Positions 46,039-54,185 of a stretch of DNA of 64,000 bases are shown one piece after another. This DNA comes from Rheinheimera sp. 1928-s (GTDB lineage: Bacteria > Pseudomonadota > Gammaproteobacteria > Enterobacterales > Alteromonadaceae): contig NZ_JARIXP010000002.1 in the NCBI RefSeq assembly GCF_029269265.1, positions 192,436 through 256,435 on the forward strand. Direction: 5' to 3'. Positions within the stretch are counted from its first letter, which is position 1. Each line of letters begins with the position of its first letter. The position numbers and the translations under genes were made by a program. Below the pieces are notes generated by a model. That model made no database searches and was not told the DNA's origin. It was given only the letters and a program-made list of their open reading frames with translations.

Positions 46039-47769
46039 TTAAGGGGCTTTTAACTCCAGACATGCTCCAATCCTTTTGGCTTGATCAAAATCAAGCCCTT
46101 GTTGCAGCAGCCGCGGAGCCGGGCGCCACTCAGGATGAGCCCAGCTTTTGTTAAGTCGTTGATCCGGATATTGAATATCTGCAAGGTCGAGCAAGCTATG
46201 AAAAATACTGCTGGTCATCAATGGCTGCTGACGGCGTTGCTCAGCCAATGATTTTTTCTGAGGATAAAGTTGATTATAAGCATCAGAAGTCCAGAGCATA
46301 GACGCCACTCTGTAATCGCGTTCTGTATTATGACCATGACCACTTTTGCCACATTCGCCATCAAAAATGTTTTCACCATGATCCGAGACGTAAAACAAGG
46401 TACTGATACTTTGAGTTTGCTCCAGCTGTTTAATCAGAGTGAACAAAATAAAGTCGGTGTAGGCCACGCTGTTGTCGTAGGCATTGTTCAGCAATACTTT
46501 GGATTTTTTGTCATGCATACTAATGGCTTGTCCTTTGCCTGAAGGTGTAAACAAGTCAAAAGCTGGGGGATAACGATCCGCGTAGCTGAAATGGCTGCCA
46601 AGGGTATGCAGCACTATCAGTTGCCTGGTGTGATTTTGTTTTAATACCCGCTCAAAGGCGGACAAAAGTACATCGTCGTAAAATCCTTCCTGTTTATAAC
46701 CTATAGGGTTTAAATACTGAACCTGATCGGCTTCGCTGGCATGCAAAGCAATCGAAGAGTCATGCACACCCAAAGGGCTTTGAGTAGACAACCAGGCCGT
46801 ATTGAAGCCTGCCTCTTTAAACGCAGCCACCACCGAGGTTTCAGTCGGAAAATAGCGCTGATCAACAGGGTTCTTCCGTGAAAGGATCACTGGTACTGAC
46901 ATGCGCGTCCAGGCCCATGGACTAACCATATCGGTAAAGCTGATCAGATTTTCAGTTCCGGCCAAACGAGGCGTAGTCGCTCTGTTGTAACCATTGATCT
47001 GTAACCTGTCCGGTCTTAAGGTTTCTCCCAGTACCAGCACATAAATTTGGCGAGTCGCAGGCACATTGGCCTGCTTGGCGGAAAACTTAAACAAAGCTGT
47101 GCTGTCTGCAATATCCGCCACCGCTTGTTTTTGTTTGGCAAATTCGTTCAGTGCCAACAACATATTCAATGGGTAGGTGGCATGAAACTTTTCGTAGCTA
47201 TAAGGCAAGGGCCTCTGCACAAATACATTTTCTTCCGGATTGCTGCGCTGTTTAGATTTATTGATTTGCTGATACTGCCATTCATTCCAGCCCAAACTTG
47301 CCAGCACACCAATACCAATAAGCCAGACCAAAGGGCGTACTCCGGCTTCCCAGCGCCAGTTACGTTGCCAGGCACTGCGCACCAGATACCACCACAACAG
47401 CACTATAGCTAACACCGCCAAAGCTAAAAACACACCAACGCCGGTCAGATAACCCAAAGCTTCATTCAGATCGGTTTCCGCCACTATGGCGATCACATGA
47501 GCGTCAGTATTTTTCTGATAGGTCAGTAAATAAAAAACTTCTTGTGGTACCAGCAAAGCAGCTGGCAATAACAACACTAAGCCTGGCCATAAAGAGCGAA
47601 ACAACGATAGCACCAACAGATAAAACCAGACAGCCGCGATCAGTTTCCATTGCAAATAAGGCATGAAATCCTGTTCTGGCCATTGCACCAAGACGGGAGA
47701 CAACAACACCAAAGCAAAAAGCACCAATCCAGAAACACGGAATAACGAATGTAGTAACGACGGGTTCAC
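46039..47769 (-). CDS. Phosphoethanolamine transferase, EptA/CptA-like
   Basis: 576 residues. Four to five N-terminal membrane helices (about 1-160) followed by an alkaline-phosphatase-type periplasmic catalytic domain. Catalytic motifs: VLGETLRPDRLQINGYNRATTP with the nucleophile threonine in GET, WTRMSVPVILSRK, LHTLGSHFSY and SDHGEN. The start is set at the GTG at 47769 because GGAGG lies eight bases upstream; a TTG further upstream has no site. These enzymes decorate lipid A or LPS core with phosphoethanolamine; the exact acceptor cannot be read. It sits just upstream of a Pho-controlled porin, but its own promoter shows no Pho box. Confidence 0.9.
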   Translation of the reverse strand: MNPSLLHSLFRVSGLVLFALVLLSPVLVQWPEQDFMPYLQWKLIAAVWFYLLVLSLFRSLWPGLVLLLPAALLVPQEVFYLLTYQKNTDAHVIAIVAETDLNEALGYLTGVGVFLALAVLAIVLLWWYLVRSAWQRNWRWEAGVRPLVWLIGIGVLASLGWNEWQYQQINKSKQRSNPEENVFVQRPLPYSYEKFHATYPLNMLLALNEFAKQKQAVADIADSTALFKFSAKQANVPATRQIYVLVLGETLRPDRLQINGYNRATTPRLAGTENLISFTDMVSPWAWTRMSVPVILSRKNPVDQRYFPTETSVVAAFKEAGFNTAWLSTQSPLGVHDSSIALHASEADQVQYLNPIGYKQEGFYDDVLLSAFERVLKQNHTRQLIVLHTLGSHFSYADRYPPAFDLFTPSGKGQAISMHDKKSKVLLNNAYDNSVAYTDFILFTLIKQLEQTQSISTLFYVSDHGENIFDGECGKSGHGHNTERDYRVASMLWTSDAYNQLYPQKKSLAEQRRQQPLMTSSIFHSLLDLADIQYPDQRLNKSWAHPEWRPAPRLLQQGLDFDQAKRIGACLELKAP

Positions 47770-48103
47770 CAAAAAGCCTCCAGGCTTAAAAATCAAAATG
47801 CACTTGGTCTGAAAAAAATGGATTCTGAGCGTATTTTTTAGTTTTTACCAGAACTGTTGTAAAGAAAAAAGCTGTGAACTCAATGGAAGCGACAGCGGCG
47901 CTAACCAGTTTTAGCACTATGGTTCAGGGCCATCCCTGAACAAAAATTAACCACTTAAATACAAAAATCACACAAATATCACTTTATTACCCCATTTACA
48001 AACGGAGTGGGTTTGTACTATATCTAGGACGCTCGCTTTGTCGGGTACTTATAACACTTATAAAGAATGCAACTATTAAAATCCAGCTAGGAAGCCAGAC
48101 AAT
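47770..48103. other. Non-coding divergent promoter region
   Basis: 334 bases between the transferase and the next TonB receptor. It is AT-rich, with a GTTCAGGG/CCCTGAAC hairpin near 47924-47942 lacking a T-tract, and contains the receptor ribosome site AGGAAG near 48090. No operator or small gene was recognised. Confidence 0.5.
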
Positions 48104-50701
48104 ATGAATAATAACAAAATCATACAATTAAGCCGCTGCGCTATAGCCGTCAGTGCCGTACTGCTGAGCGGACAAAGTTTTGCTCAACAAGCTGAAGAGG
48201 GTAAAGAGGTAGAACGTATTGCCGTTACCGGTTCTCATATTAAAAGAACGGACCTGGAAGGACCTTCTCCTGTCACCATTATTAGCCGTGATGACATAGA
48301 CAAATCAGGTTTTGATAACCTGCAACAGTTACTGGAACGTCTTCCATCTGCAGGCTCTGGTACCTTCTCTACCAGAGGCAACAGCCAGGATTCGACAGCT
48401 AACGGTGCAGCAGCAGTCAGTTTAAGAGGTTTTGGCGCCGACGCGACCCTGGTGCTGATTAATGGCCGACGGGTAGCCAGCAGTCCTTTTGCTGAAGGTA
48501 TTGTCAACAGCTTTGTCGATATCAACAGCATTCCAATGGCAGCCATTGAGCGTATTGATATCTTAAAAGACGGTGCATCTGCCATTTACGGTTCTGATGC
48601 TGTCGCAGGGGTCGTTAATATTATTCTGCGTAAAGATTTTACCGGCACTGATATAACAGCTGGCTATGGCGGCACCACTGGCCCGAACTACAATGAAAAA
48701 ACCTTTGCAACAGTCTGGGGCACTGGCGATGACAAAAGCAACGCCACACTGATCCTGGATTATTTTAGTAACTCACAAATAGACAACTATGAATTAGGCC
48801 GCTTTGGTACAGCCAATCAAACCCCTTATGGCGGTCAGGATTTCCGTTCATCAATGGGCTACCCTGGCCGCTTTATTGTGGATGGCGTTGTGACTATAGA
48901 CCCAGGTTGCCCGGCTGGCCAAATTGCTGGTGTTACCTGCGTGTATGACTATGGCCCGCACTCTATTGCAGTGCCGGAAGCTGAGCGTATGGGCGCTATT
49001 CTTAGTATGAATCGTGACATCAACGACGATGTTGAGCTTTTTACTGAAATTGCTGCCCAACACAATACCTCAGTTGCTGGCGGCGCTGCGACTCCGTTAA
49101 ATGAAGGTGCAGGTTTAACTGTACCAGGCACTCACCCAAATAACCCTTTTGGCCGGGATGTACAGATCAGCCGCTACCGCACAGTAGATGCTGGCAACAG
49201 ACGTTGGGATATTACCTCAGATACGTTGCGGATTTTAGCGGGCTTACGCGGTAACTTTAATAACTGGGATTGGGAAACTGCAGTACAAAAAGGCCGCAGT
49301 TCTTCGACCCAAACCGGTGATAAATCACAGGGCTGGGTCCGTACCGACTTCCTGCAACAAGAAATCAATGCGGGCCGTTATAACCCCTTTGGTGGCGTAC
49401 AAAACCCACAATCTGTGATTGATGCTATTACCACCAGCTTAGTACGTCGTGGTAAATCCCATATGACCTCAGCTGACGCCCGGATCAGTGGTGAATTGTT
49501 TGACGTCAGTCATGGCGCTGTGTCTTTAGCAGCAGGTATTGAATACCGCAAAGAAGATGCCACTGATACACCTGACGATCAATTCCAGCGCGGCCTGATT
49601 TTTGGTACTGAGTCAGTATCTGCTGCTGCCAGCCGTTCACAAAAAGCTGCTTATGTGGAAATTTCAGTGCCCTTGTTAGAAAACCTGGAAATGCAACTGG
49701 CAGAGCGTTACGACCATTACAGTGATTTTGGTGGTACAGCCAATCCAAAAATAGCTTTCCACTTTACGCCATCCGATCAGTGGTCGTTAAGAGCATCCTG
49801 GAGTCAGGGTTTCCGCGCACCATCATTGGCACAAGTAGGTTTAGGCCCTTCAGAGGAATCTCAGTTCTTTACCGATACCTTCCGTTGCCCTACTCCTGAT
49901 GCAGCCAATCCGGCTTGTGCTTCAACGGATTACACCATTTTGTTCTCTGGTAACCCGGATTTAGAAGCAGAAGAATCTGAAAGCTGGAATGTGGGTGCTA
50001 TCTGGCAAGTCACTGATGATTTGGATTTCAGCATGGATGTCTGGAGCATTACTCAGGATAACAAAATTGACGAAGTCCCTTTTGGTGATGTTTATACCGC
50101 TGAATGTGGTAACCAAAACAGCACCATCTGCGTACGCCGAGCTCCGCTGCCAGGCCAGACTCTGGGTGAATTGGATCGGATTAACAATACCTTCTTTAAC
50201 GTCAGCTCGCAGGAAGCCGATGGTATTGATTTATCTGGCCGCTACAAAATGGATTTATCCAACATGGGTAAATTGAAATTTAACCTGGAATACACCTACC
50301 TGAATAATTTTGAAAAAGATGGTCAGGACTACACAGGTGAATACCGTTACCCACAACACCGCTGGACAGGCACAGCAGACTGGACCTTAAACGATTGGGG
50401 CATGGCGACAGTGCTGAGCTACATTGGCGAGTTTGAAGATACACCAGATATAGACTTTGATGGCACGCTGGACTTTGAAGAGAACAAGTCACGTATGATC
50501 AAAGCTCAGGTTCTGGTGGACGTTCAGGGTTATTACAACCTGAATGAACAAACCAAACTGACTATAGGTATCAACAACCTGTTTGATAAGGAACCCCCAT
50601 TTGCAATAGGTGATGGCGATGGTGACCTGTATGGCTATGTGACCAGCATGTACAACCCTCGTGGGCAGTACATTTATGGCAAAATAAATTACAAGTTCTA
50701 A
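48104..50701 (+). CDS. TonB-dependent outer-membrane receptor, second copy type
   Basis: 865 residues. Signal peptide (about 1-27, ending SFAQ), TonB-box-like VERIAVTGSHIKRTDLEGPSP (38 onward), plug with LRGFGADATLVLINGRRVA and ILKDGASAIYGSDAVAGVVNIIL, then a barrel ending YGKINYKF. A disulfide-ready loop (DPGCPAGQIAGVTC) lies near 267-280. The GSHIKRTD start is typical of large receptors in Alteromonadales and Xanthomonadales for peptides or glycans. No lipoprotein or transporter partner is adjacent, and there is no Pho box. Ligand unknown. Confidence 0.88.
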   Translation: MNNNKIIQLSRCAIAVSAVLLSGQSFAQQAEEGKEVERIAVTGSHIKRTDLEGPSPVTIISRDDIDKSGFDNLQQLLERLPSAGSGTFSTRGNSQDSTANGAAAVSLRGFGADATLVLINGRRVASSPFAEGIVNSFVDINSIPMAAIERIDILKDGASAIYGSDAVAGVVNIILRKDFTGTDITAGYGGTTGPNYNEKTFATVWGTGDDKSNATLILDYFSNSQIDNYELGRFGTANQTPYGGQDFRSSMGYPGRFIVDGVVTIDPGCPAGQIAGVTCVYDYGPHSIAVPEAERMGAILSMNRDINDDVELFTEIAAQHNTSVAGGAATPLNEGAGLTVPGTHPNNPFGRDVQISRYRTVDAGNRRWDITSDTLRILAGLRGNFNNWDWETAVQKGRSSSTQTGDKSQGWVRTDFLQQEINAGRYNPFGGVQNPQSVIDAITTSLVRRGKSHMTSADARISGELFDVSHGAVSLAAGIEYRKEDATDTPDDQFQRGLIFGTESVSAAASRSQKAAYVEISVPLLENLEMQLAERYDHYSDFGGTANPKIAFHFTPSDQWSLRASWSQGFRAPSLAQVGLGPSEESQFFTDTFRCPTPDAANPACASTDYTILFSGNPDLEAEESESWNVGAIWQVTDDLDFSMDVWSITQDNKIDEVPFGDVYTAECGNQNSTICVRRAPLPGQTLGELDRINNTFFNVSSQEADGIDLSGRYKMDLSNMGKLKFNLEYTYLNNFEKDGQDYTGEYRYPQHRWTGTADWTLNDWGMATVLSYIGEFEDTPDIDFDGTLDFEENKSRMIKAQVLVDVQGYYNLNEQTKLTIGINNLFDKEPPFAIGDGDGDLYGYVTSMYNPRGQYIYGKINYKF

Positions 50702-50715
50702 AGTCCGAGACTAAC

Positions 50716-50736
50716 AAAGGGCCTGCGGGCCCTTTT
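50716..50736 (+). terminator. Terminator between the TonB receptor and the GGDEF gene
   Basis: AAAGGGCC/GGCCCTTT stem with a 4-base loop and four Ts, 14 bases after the receptor stop. It lies between convergent genes and may serve both. Confidence 0.85.
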
Positions 50737-50764
50737 GTCGAACATACAAAAACATTCAACCTGT

Positions 50765-51697
50765 TTATTCGCTCAAAAGAGCAAACAACTCAGCTCTGTT
50801 GCGACCATTGCGCTTGGCCATATAAAGCGCTGAATCGGCCTGCAAATACAATTCCTCAAAATTGCTTTCGCCATGGGTCAGGGCAATACCTATAGAGGTC
50901 GTCACACATAACTCGGCAATACCGGCTTTAACAGGATAATCTGCCAGAATCACCCTGATCCGCTCAGCCACATGCAAAGCCGTTGCCGGATCAGTTTCGG
51001 TTAAAAATACAGCAAACTCTTCGCCGCCAATACGCCCAAAAATATCGTATTCACGCAGTGCTTTTTTAATCCGGTTGGCTGTGGCTTTTAATACTTCATC
51101 ACCAGCCTGATGGCCATAGGTGTCGTTCACGGATTTAAAAAAGTCTAAGTCCAGCAGTAACAAAGCCGCAGGCTGGTCCGTGCGCTGGCAACGGGTCAGC
51201 TCAGCTTCAACCGAATCAACAAAAGCGCGACGATTGGCCACTTTAGTCAGCTCGTCGGTTAGTGCTAATTCACTTAAGCTGGCCACTTTGCTATGCAACT
51301 GATGCTCCAGCACTTTTTGTTTGGTTATTTCTTTAGCCTGGATCAGCATTTCACCTGACGGCAGAATTTGCTCTGACATTAAAAACCAGCGACCGTCCGT
51401 TAAATCGACCTCAAATAAGCGGAACGGATTTTGCCGCCTTTTTTGCTGAGCCTGAGCCAACCAGTCTTCAATATCATCCGCATCAAAACGCACCCCTTTG
51501 CCTTCACGGAAAGATAAACGCATCAGATCAGCGAAGGAAATTCCCTGTATGTTGCGCTGGTCCTGATAAAAAATATCGCAAAACGCCAGATTGCAACCCA
51601 GCATCTTGTCGTCCGCGCTTAAAATGGCATAACCATCATTACAGACTTCAATAAATTCGAGTAGCTTTTGCTGAAACTGCGACGAAGAGAATGGCAT
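50765..51697 (-). CDS. PAS-GGDEF diguanylate cyclase
   Basis: 310 residues, cytoplasmic. An N-terminal PAS-like sensor (about 10-130, NDGYAILSADDKMLGCNLAFCDIF), a short coiled linker and a GGDEF domain (about 145-305). The active loop reads GGEEF (about residue 230), so it should make cyclic di-GMP from two GTP. The inhibitory I-site REYD is five residues before it, indicating product feedback. ALTDELTKVANRRAF and DLDFFKSVNDTYGHQAGDEVL are intact. It is monocistronic; the signal sensed is unknown. Confidence 0.92.
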   Translation of the reverse strand: MPFSSSQFQQKLLEFIEVCNDGYAILSADDKMLGCNLAFCDIFYQDQRNIQGISFADLMRLSFREGKGVRFDADDIEDWLAQAQQKRRQNPFRLFEVDLTDGRWFLMSEQILPSGEMLIQAKEITKQKVLEHQLHSKVASLSELALTDELTKVANRRAFVDSVEAELTRCQRTDQPAALLLLDLDFFKSVNDTYGHQAGDEVLKATANRIKKALREYDIFGRIGGEEFAVFLTETDPATALHVAERIRVILADYPVKAGIAELCVTTSIGIALTHGESNFEELYLQADSALYMAKRNGRNRAELFALLSE

Positions 51698-51824
51698 AAC
51701 AACCTCAAGCGCGGGCTTTGATTGTTAAACACTAGCAGAGGGGATCAGGAGTGCCAAAGAAGATTATAAAACTTATTTTTTTCAGGAATTTAATGAAAAA
51801 GGGGACTGGCAATGTCCCCTTGTA

Positions 51825-52454
51825 TTAGAGCTCTGGTCTCTTACCAGGCCAGGCAGAAAGCACAGTTTCTGCAACCTGCTTTAACTCGGCACAATTTGCA
51901 CCGCTGGTGGCTTGCACTGCCATACCCTGCAGTACAGCAAGTATATAACGAGCCAAAGCCGCGGGATCTGAAGTGGCTGGTAAATCGCCTTCTGTTTTCG
52001 CTTGTTCCAGACGAGTGCATAAAGCCACTTCGCCGGCCCGACGTTTGGCAATCAGTGCTTCTTTGACAAAAGTGGCAGACTCGCTGCATGCCAAAGCGCC
52101 CTGCACTATAACGCAACCCGGCGGATTGTCCGGATCAGCATTGGTGCTTGCTGCACCACAGAGCATATGTTTCACCACTTCGTAAGAAGTAGCATGCTCT
52201 AAAGCTGGGTAAAAAAACGCACAAGGGCGGTTCTCATACAGCTCAATAGTTTTTAAAAACAACTGCTCTTTATTACCAAAAGCGGCATACAAACTGGGTT
52301 TGTTGATGCCCATAGCTTCACATAAATCAGGCAAGGATGCGCCTTCATAACCTTTACGCCAGAAGACTTCCAATGCCTTTTGTAAGGCTTTTTCCATGTC
52401 AAAAGCGCGCGGGCGTCCCACTGTTGGCGCTGGTGTAACCGCTGATGCTGACAT
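51825..52454 (-). CDS. TetR-family repressor of the RND efflux operon
   Basis: 209 residues. N-terminal helix-turn-helix (about 18-62, MEKALQKALEVFWRKGYEGASLPDLCEAMGINKPSLYAAFGNKEQLF, trimmed), then a ligand-binding domain with cysteines (CGAASTNADPDNPPGCVIVQGALACS) that may sense electrophiles. GGAG precedes the ATG. It is divergent from a three-gene RND pump, and three copies of one short palindrome lie between them, so it most likely represses both the pump and itself. Confidence 0.88.
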   Translation of the reverse strand: MSASAVTPAPTVGRPRAFDMEKALQKALEVFWRKGYEGASLPDLCEAMGINKPSLYAAFGNKEQLFLKTIELYENRPCAFFYPALEHATSYEVVKHMLCGAASTNADPDNPPGCVIVQGALACSESATFVKEALIAKRRAGEVALCTRLEQAKTEGDLPATSDPAALARYILAVLQGMAVQATSGANCAELKQVAETVLSAWPGKRPEL

Positions 52455-52524
52455 TTCAGACTCCGGATTAAAAACGATGCACTAGCTTAAACTGCTTGGC
52501 AGAACTTGTCCAGAAAGGAATATT

Positions 52525-52536
52525 TACCAATCGGTA
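52525..52536. promoter_or_regulatory. Putative TetR operator, copy 1 (tetR-proximal)
   Basis: TACCAATCGGTA, a near-palindrome shared with copies at 52774 and 52825 (pattern TACCRRYCRGTA), 71 bases upstream of the tetR start. Confidence 0.65.
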
Positions 52537-52773
52537 CATTAATGTATATAATAGCAACTTATCTTGACAGACCAGTTACTTGCTCTGTTTTGGACTCTGT
52601 CATTGTGAAATAGTTTTAGGCAATTCAGAGCGGTTTTTAGATATTCAGTAAAAACACAGCAGATTTTATGCTGTATCCCGTTAACAGACCTTCCGGCAGT
52701 AGTCCTGCTAACCATCAAACTTCGGCTTATAACCAAAGTTATTTGGCTAAGTTCAAAAGACTCTATAGTTTTT

Positions 52774-52785
52774 TACCAGTCAGTA
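52774..52785. promoter_or_regulatory. Putative TetR operator, copy 2
   Basis: TACCAGTCAGTA, 11 bases before the -35 of the efflux promoter; followed by CAAAA as in copy 3. Confidence 0.7.
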
Positions 52786-52796
52786 CAAAATATTAA

Positions 52797-52824
52797 TTGA
52801 CTCTTGGTTGAACTTCTATATATT
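52797..52824 (+). promoter_or_regulatory. Promoter of the RND efflux operon
   Basis: -35 TTGACT (52797-52802) and -10 TATATT (52819-52824) with a 16-base spacer. Operator copies 2 and 3 flank it on each side, an arrangement suited to repression. The adaptor ATG is 95 bases downstream. The rest of the 465-base gap (52455-52919) shows no gene. Confidence 0.7.
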
Positions 52825-52836
52825 TACCGACCAGTA
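52825..52836. promoter_or_regulatory. Putative TetR operator, copy 3
   Basis: TACCGACCAGTA, immediately after the -10, overlapping the expected transcription start of the efflux operon. Confidence 0.7.
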
Positions 52837-52919
52837 CAAAACTAACAGATGAAACTAGTTTGTACAACATAAGTTGAAACCAAATCTCTTTATTGACCAA
52901 ATTGAACGAGGAAAACGTC

Positions 52920-54176
52920 ATGAGCAACAACACTATCCGAACCTTTGTACTGGGAAGCATAGCCGCCTTAGTGTTATCAGCTTGTGGCACGCCGGAAGCT
53001 GCAGCACCTGGCGCTATGGCAGCACCAGAAGTCAATGTGGCGACAGTAGTACATGAAAAAATTACTGAATGGGATGAGTTCACCGGTCGCTTGCAAGCGC
53101 CTGAGACAGTCACTTTAGTACCAAGGGTATCAGGTTATATCGAACAGGTGTTTTTCACTGAGGGCGCTTTAGTCAAACAAGGCGACCTGCTGTTCCAGAT
53201 TGATGCTCGTCCTTTTGCCACTGAAGTAGCACGCTTAAAAGCTGAGTTATCCAATGCTGAAACAGCGCAAAAACTGGCCGATAATGATTACCGTCGTGCT
53301 GAAGCCTTGAAAAAACAACGGGCGATCTCTGAAGAAGTATTGGATACCCGCTTAAGCCGTAAATTGCAATCAGCAGCCACTGTGGCCTCTGTCAAAGCCG
53401 CATTACAGCGTGCTGAACTGGACTTGTCTTTTACCCAGGTGAAAGCTCCTATTTCGGGCCGTGTCTCTTATGCGCAAATCACGGCTGGTAACTTTGTTCA
53501 GGCTGGCAGCAGCCAACTGACTACGTTAGTCAGCACCAGCAAAATGTATGCGTACTTTGATGCAGACGAACAAACCTATCTGAAATATGTGCAACTGGCA
53601 GCTGAAGGCAACAGAGCCGAACAGCGCACAGCCCACAACACCGTCTATATGGCGCTGGCGGGTGACAGCGACTTTGGTTATGTCGGCAGCATCGACTTTA
53701 TCGACAACAGCATCAATGCCCAGACCGGAACCATCCGTGCCCGCGCTACCTTTGAAAACGTCGATAACAAATTAATCCCTGGTTTATTCGCCCGTTTAAA
53801 ACTGGTGGGCAGCAATGCGTATCAGGGCATTTTGATCGACGACAAAGCCATAGGCACAGATTTAAGCAATAAATTTGTACTGGTGGTGAATAACGAAAAC
53901 CAACTGGAATATCGCGCTGTCACTTTAGGTGAAAAGGTCAACGGCCTGCGTATTATCAGCAAAGGTTTACAAGCTCAGGATCGCATTGTGGTCAATGGTC
54001 TGCAACGTGTACGTCCTGCCATGACTATTCAGCCTAAACAGGTAGAAATGGCAACAGTGCAACAACTTTCCGCTTTAAAAGCAGAGCAACAGCAGTTAGA
54101 AGCAGACAGCAAGCTGGAACTTACCGCTGCTGCTGAACAAGCTGCTTCTGTGCAACAAGCAGCTAACCAGGGTTAA
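52920..54176 (+). CDS. RND efflux periplasmic adaptor (membrane-fusion) lipoprotein
   Basis: 418 residues. Lipoprotein signal with lipobox LSAC, lipidated C22. Beta-barrel, lipoyl (LVPRVSGYIEQVFFTEGALVKQGDLLFQID), alpha-hairpin and membrane-proximal domains follow in the AcrA/MexA order. The ATG at 52920 follows GAGG; the earlier in-frame TTG at 52893 is rejected. It connects the inner-membrane pump and outer-membrane channel encoded next, and lies ten bases before the pump gene. It is controlled by the operators upstream. Confidence 0.93.
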   Translation: MSNNTIRTFVLGSIAALVLSACGTPEAAAPGAMAAPEVNVATVVHEKITEWDEFTGRLQAPETVTLVPRVSGYIEQVFFTEGALVKQGDLLFQIDARPFATEVARLKAELSNAETAQKLADNDYRRAEALKKQRAISEEVLDTRLSRKLQSAATVASVKAALQRAELDLSFTQVKAPISGRVSYAQITAGNFVQAGSSQLTTLVSTSKMYAYFDADEQTYLKYVQLAAEGNRAEQRTAHNTVYMALAGDSDFGYVGSIDFIDNSINAQTGTIRARATFENVDNKLIPGLFARLKLVGSNAYQGILIDDKAIGTDLSNKFVLVVNNENQLEYRAVTLGEKVNGLRIISKGLQAQDRIVVNGLQRVRPAMTIQPKQVEMATVQQLSALKAEQQQLEADSKLELTAAAEQAASVQQAANQG

Positions 54177-54185
54177 GGAACGGCT

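Noticed and set aside
46039-47796. TTG at 47796 as start of the phosphoethanolamine transferase gene
   Set aside because: No ribosome site; the GTG at 47769 has GGAGG at proper spacing and gives a normal N-terminal membrane helix.
47770-48103. Pho box upstream of the second TonB receptor
   Set aside because: No pair of CTGTCAT-like 7-mers at 11-bp spacing found on either strand.
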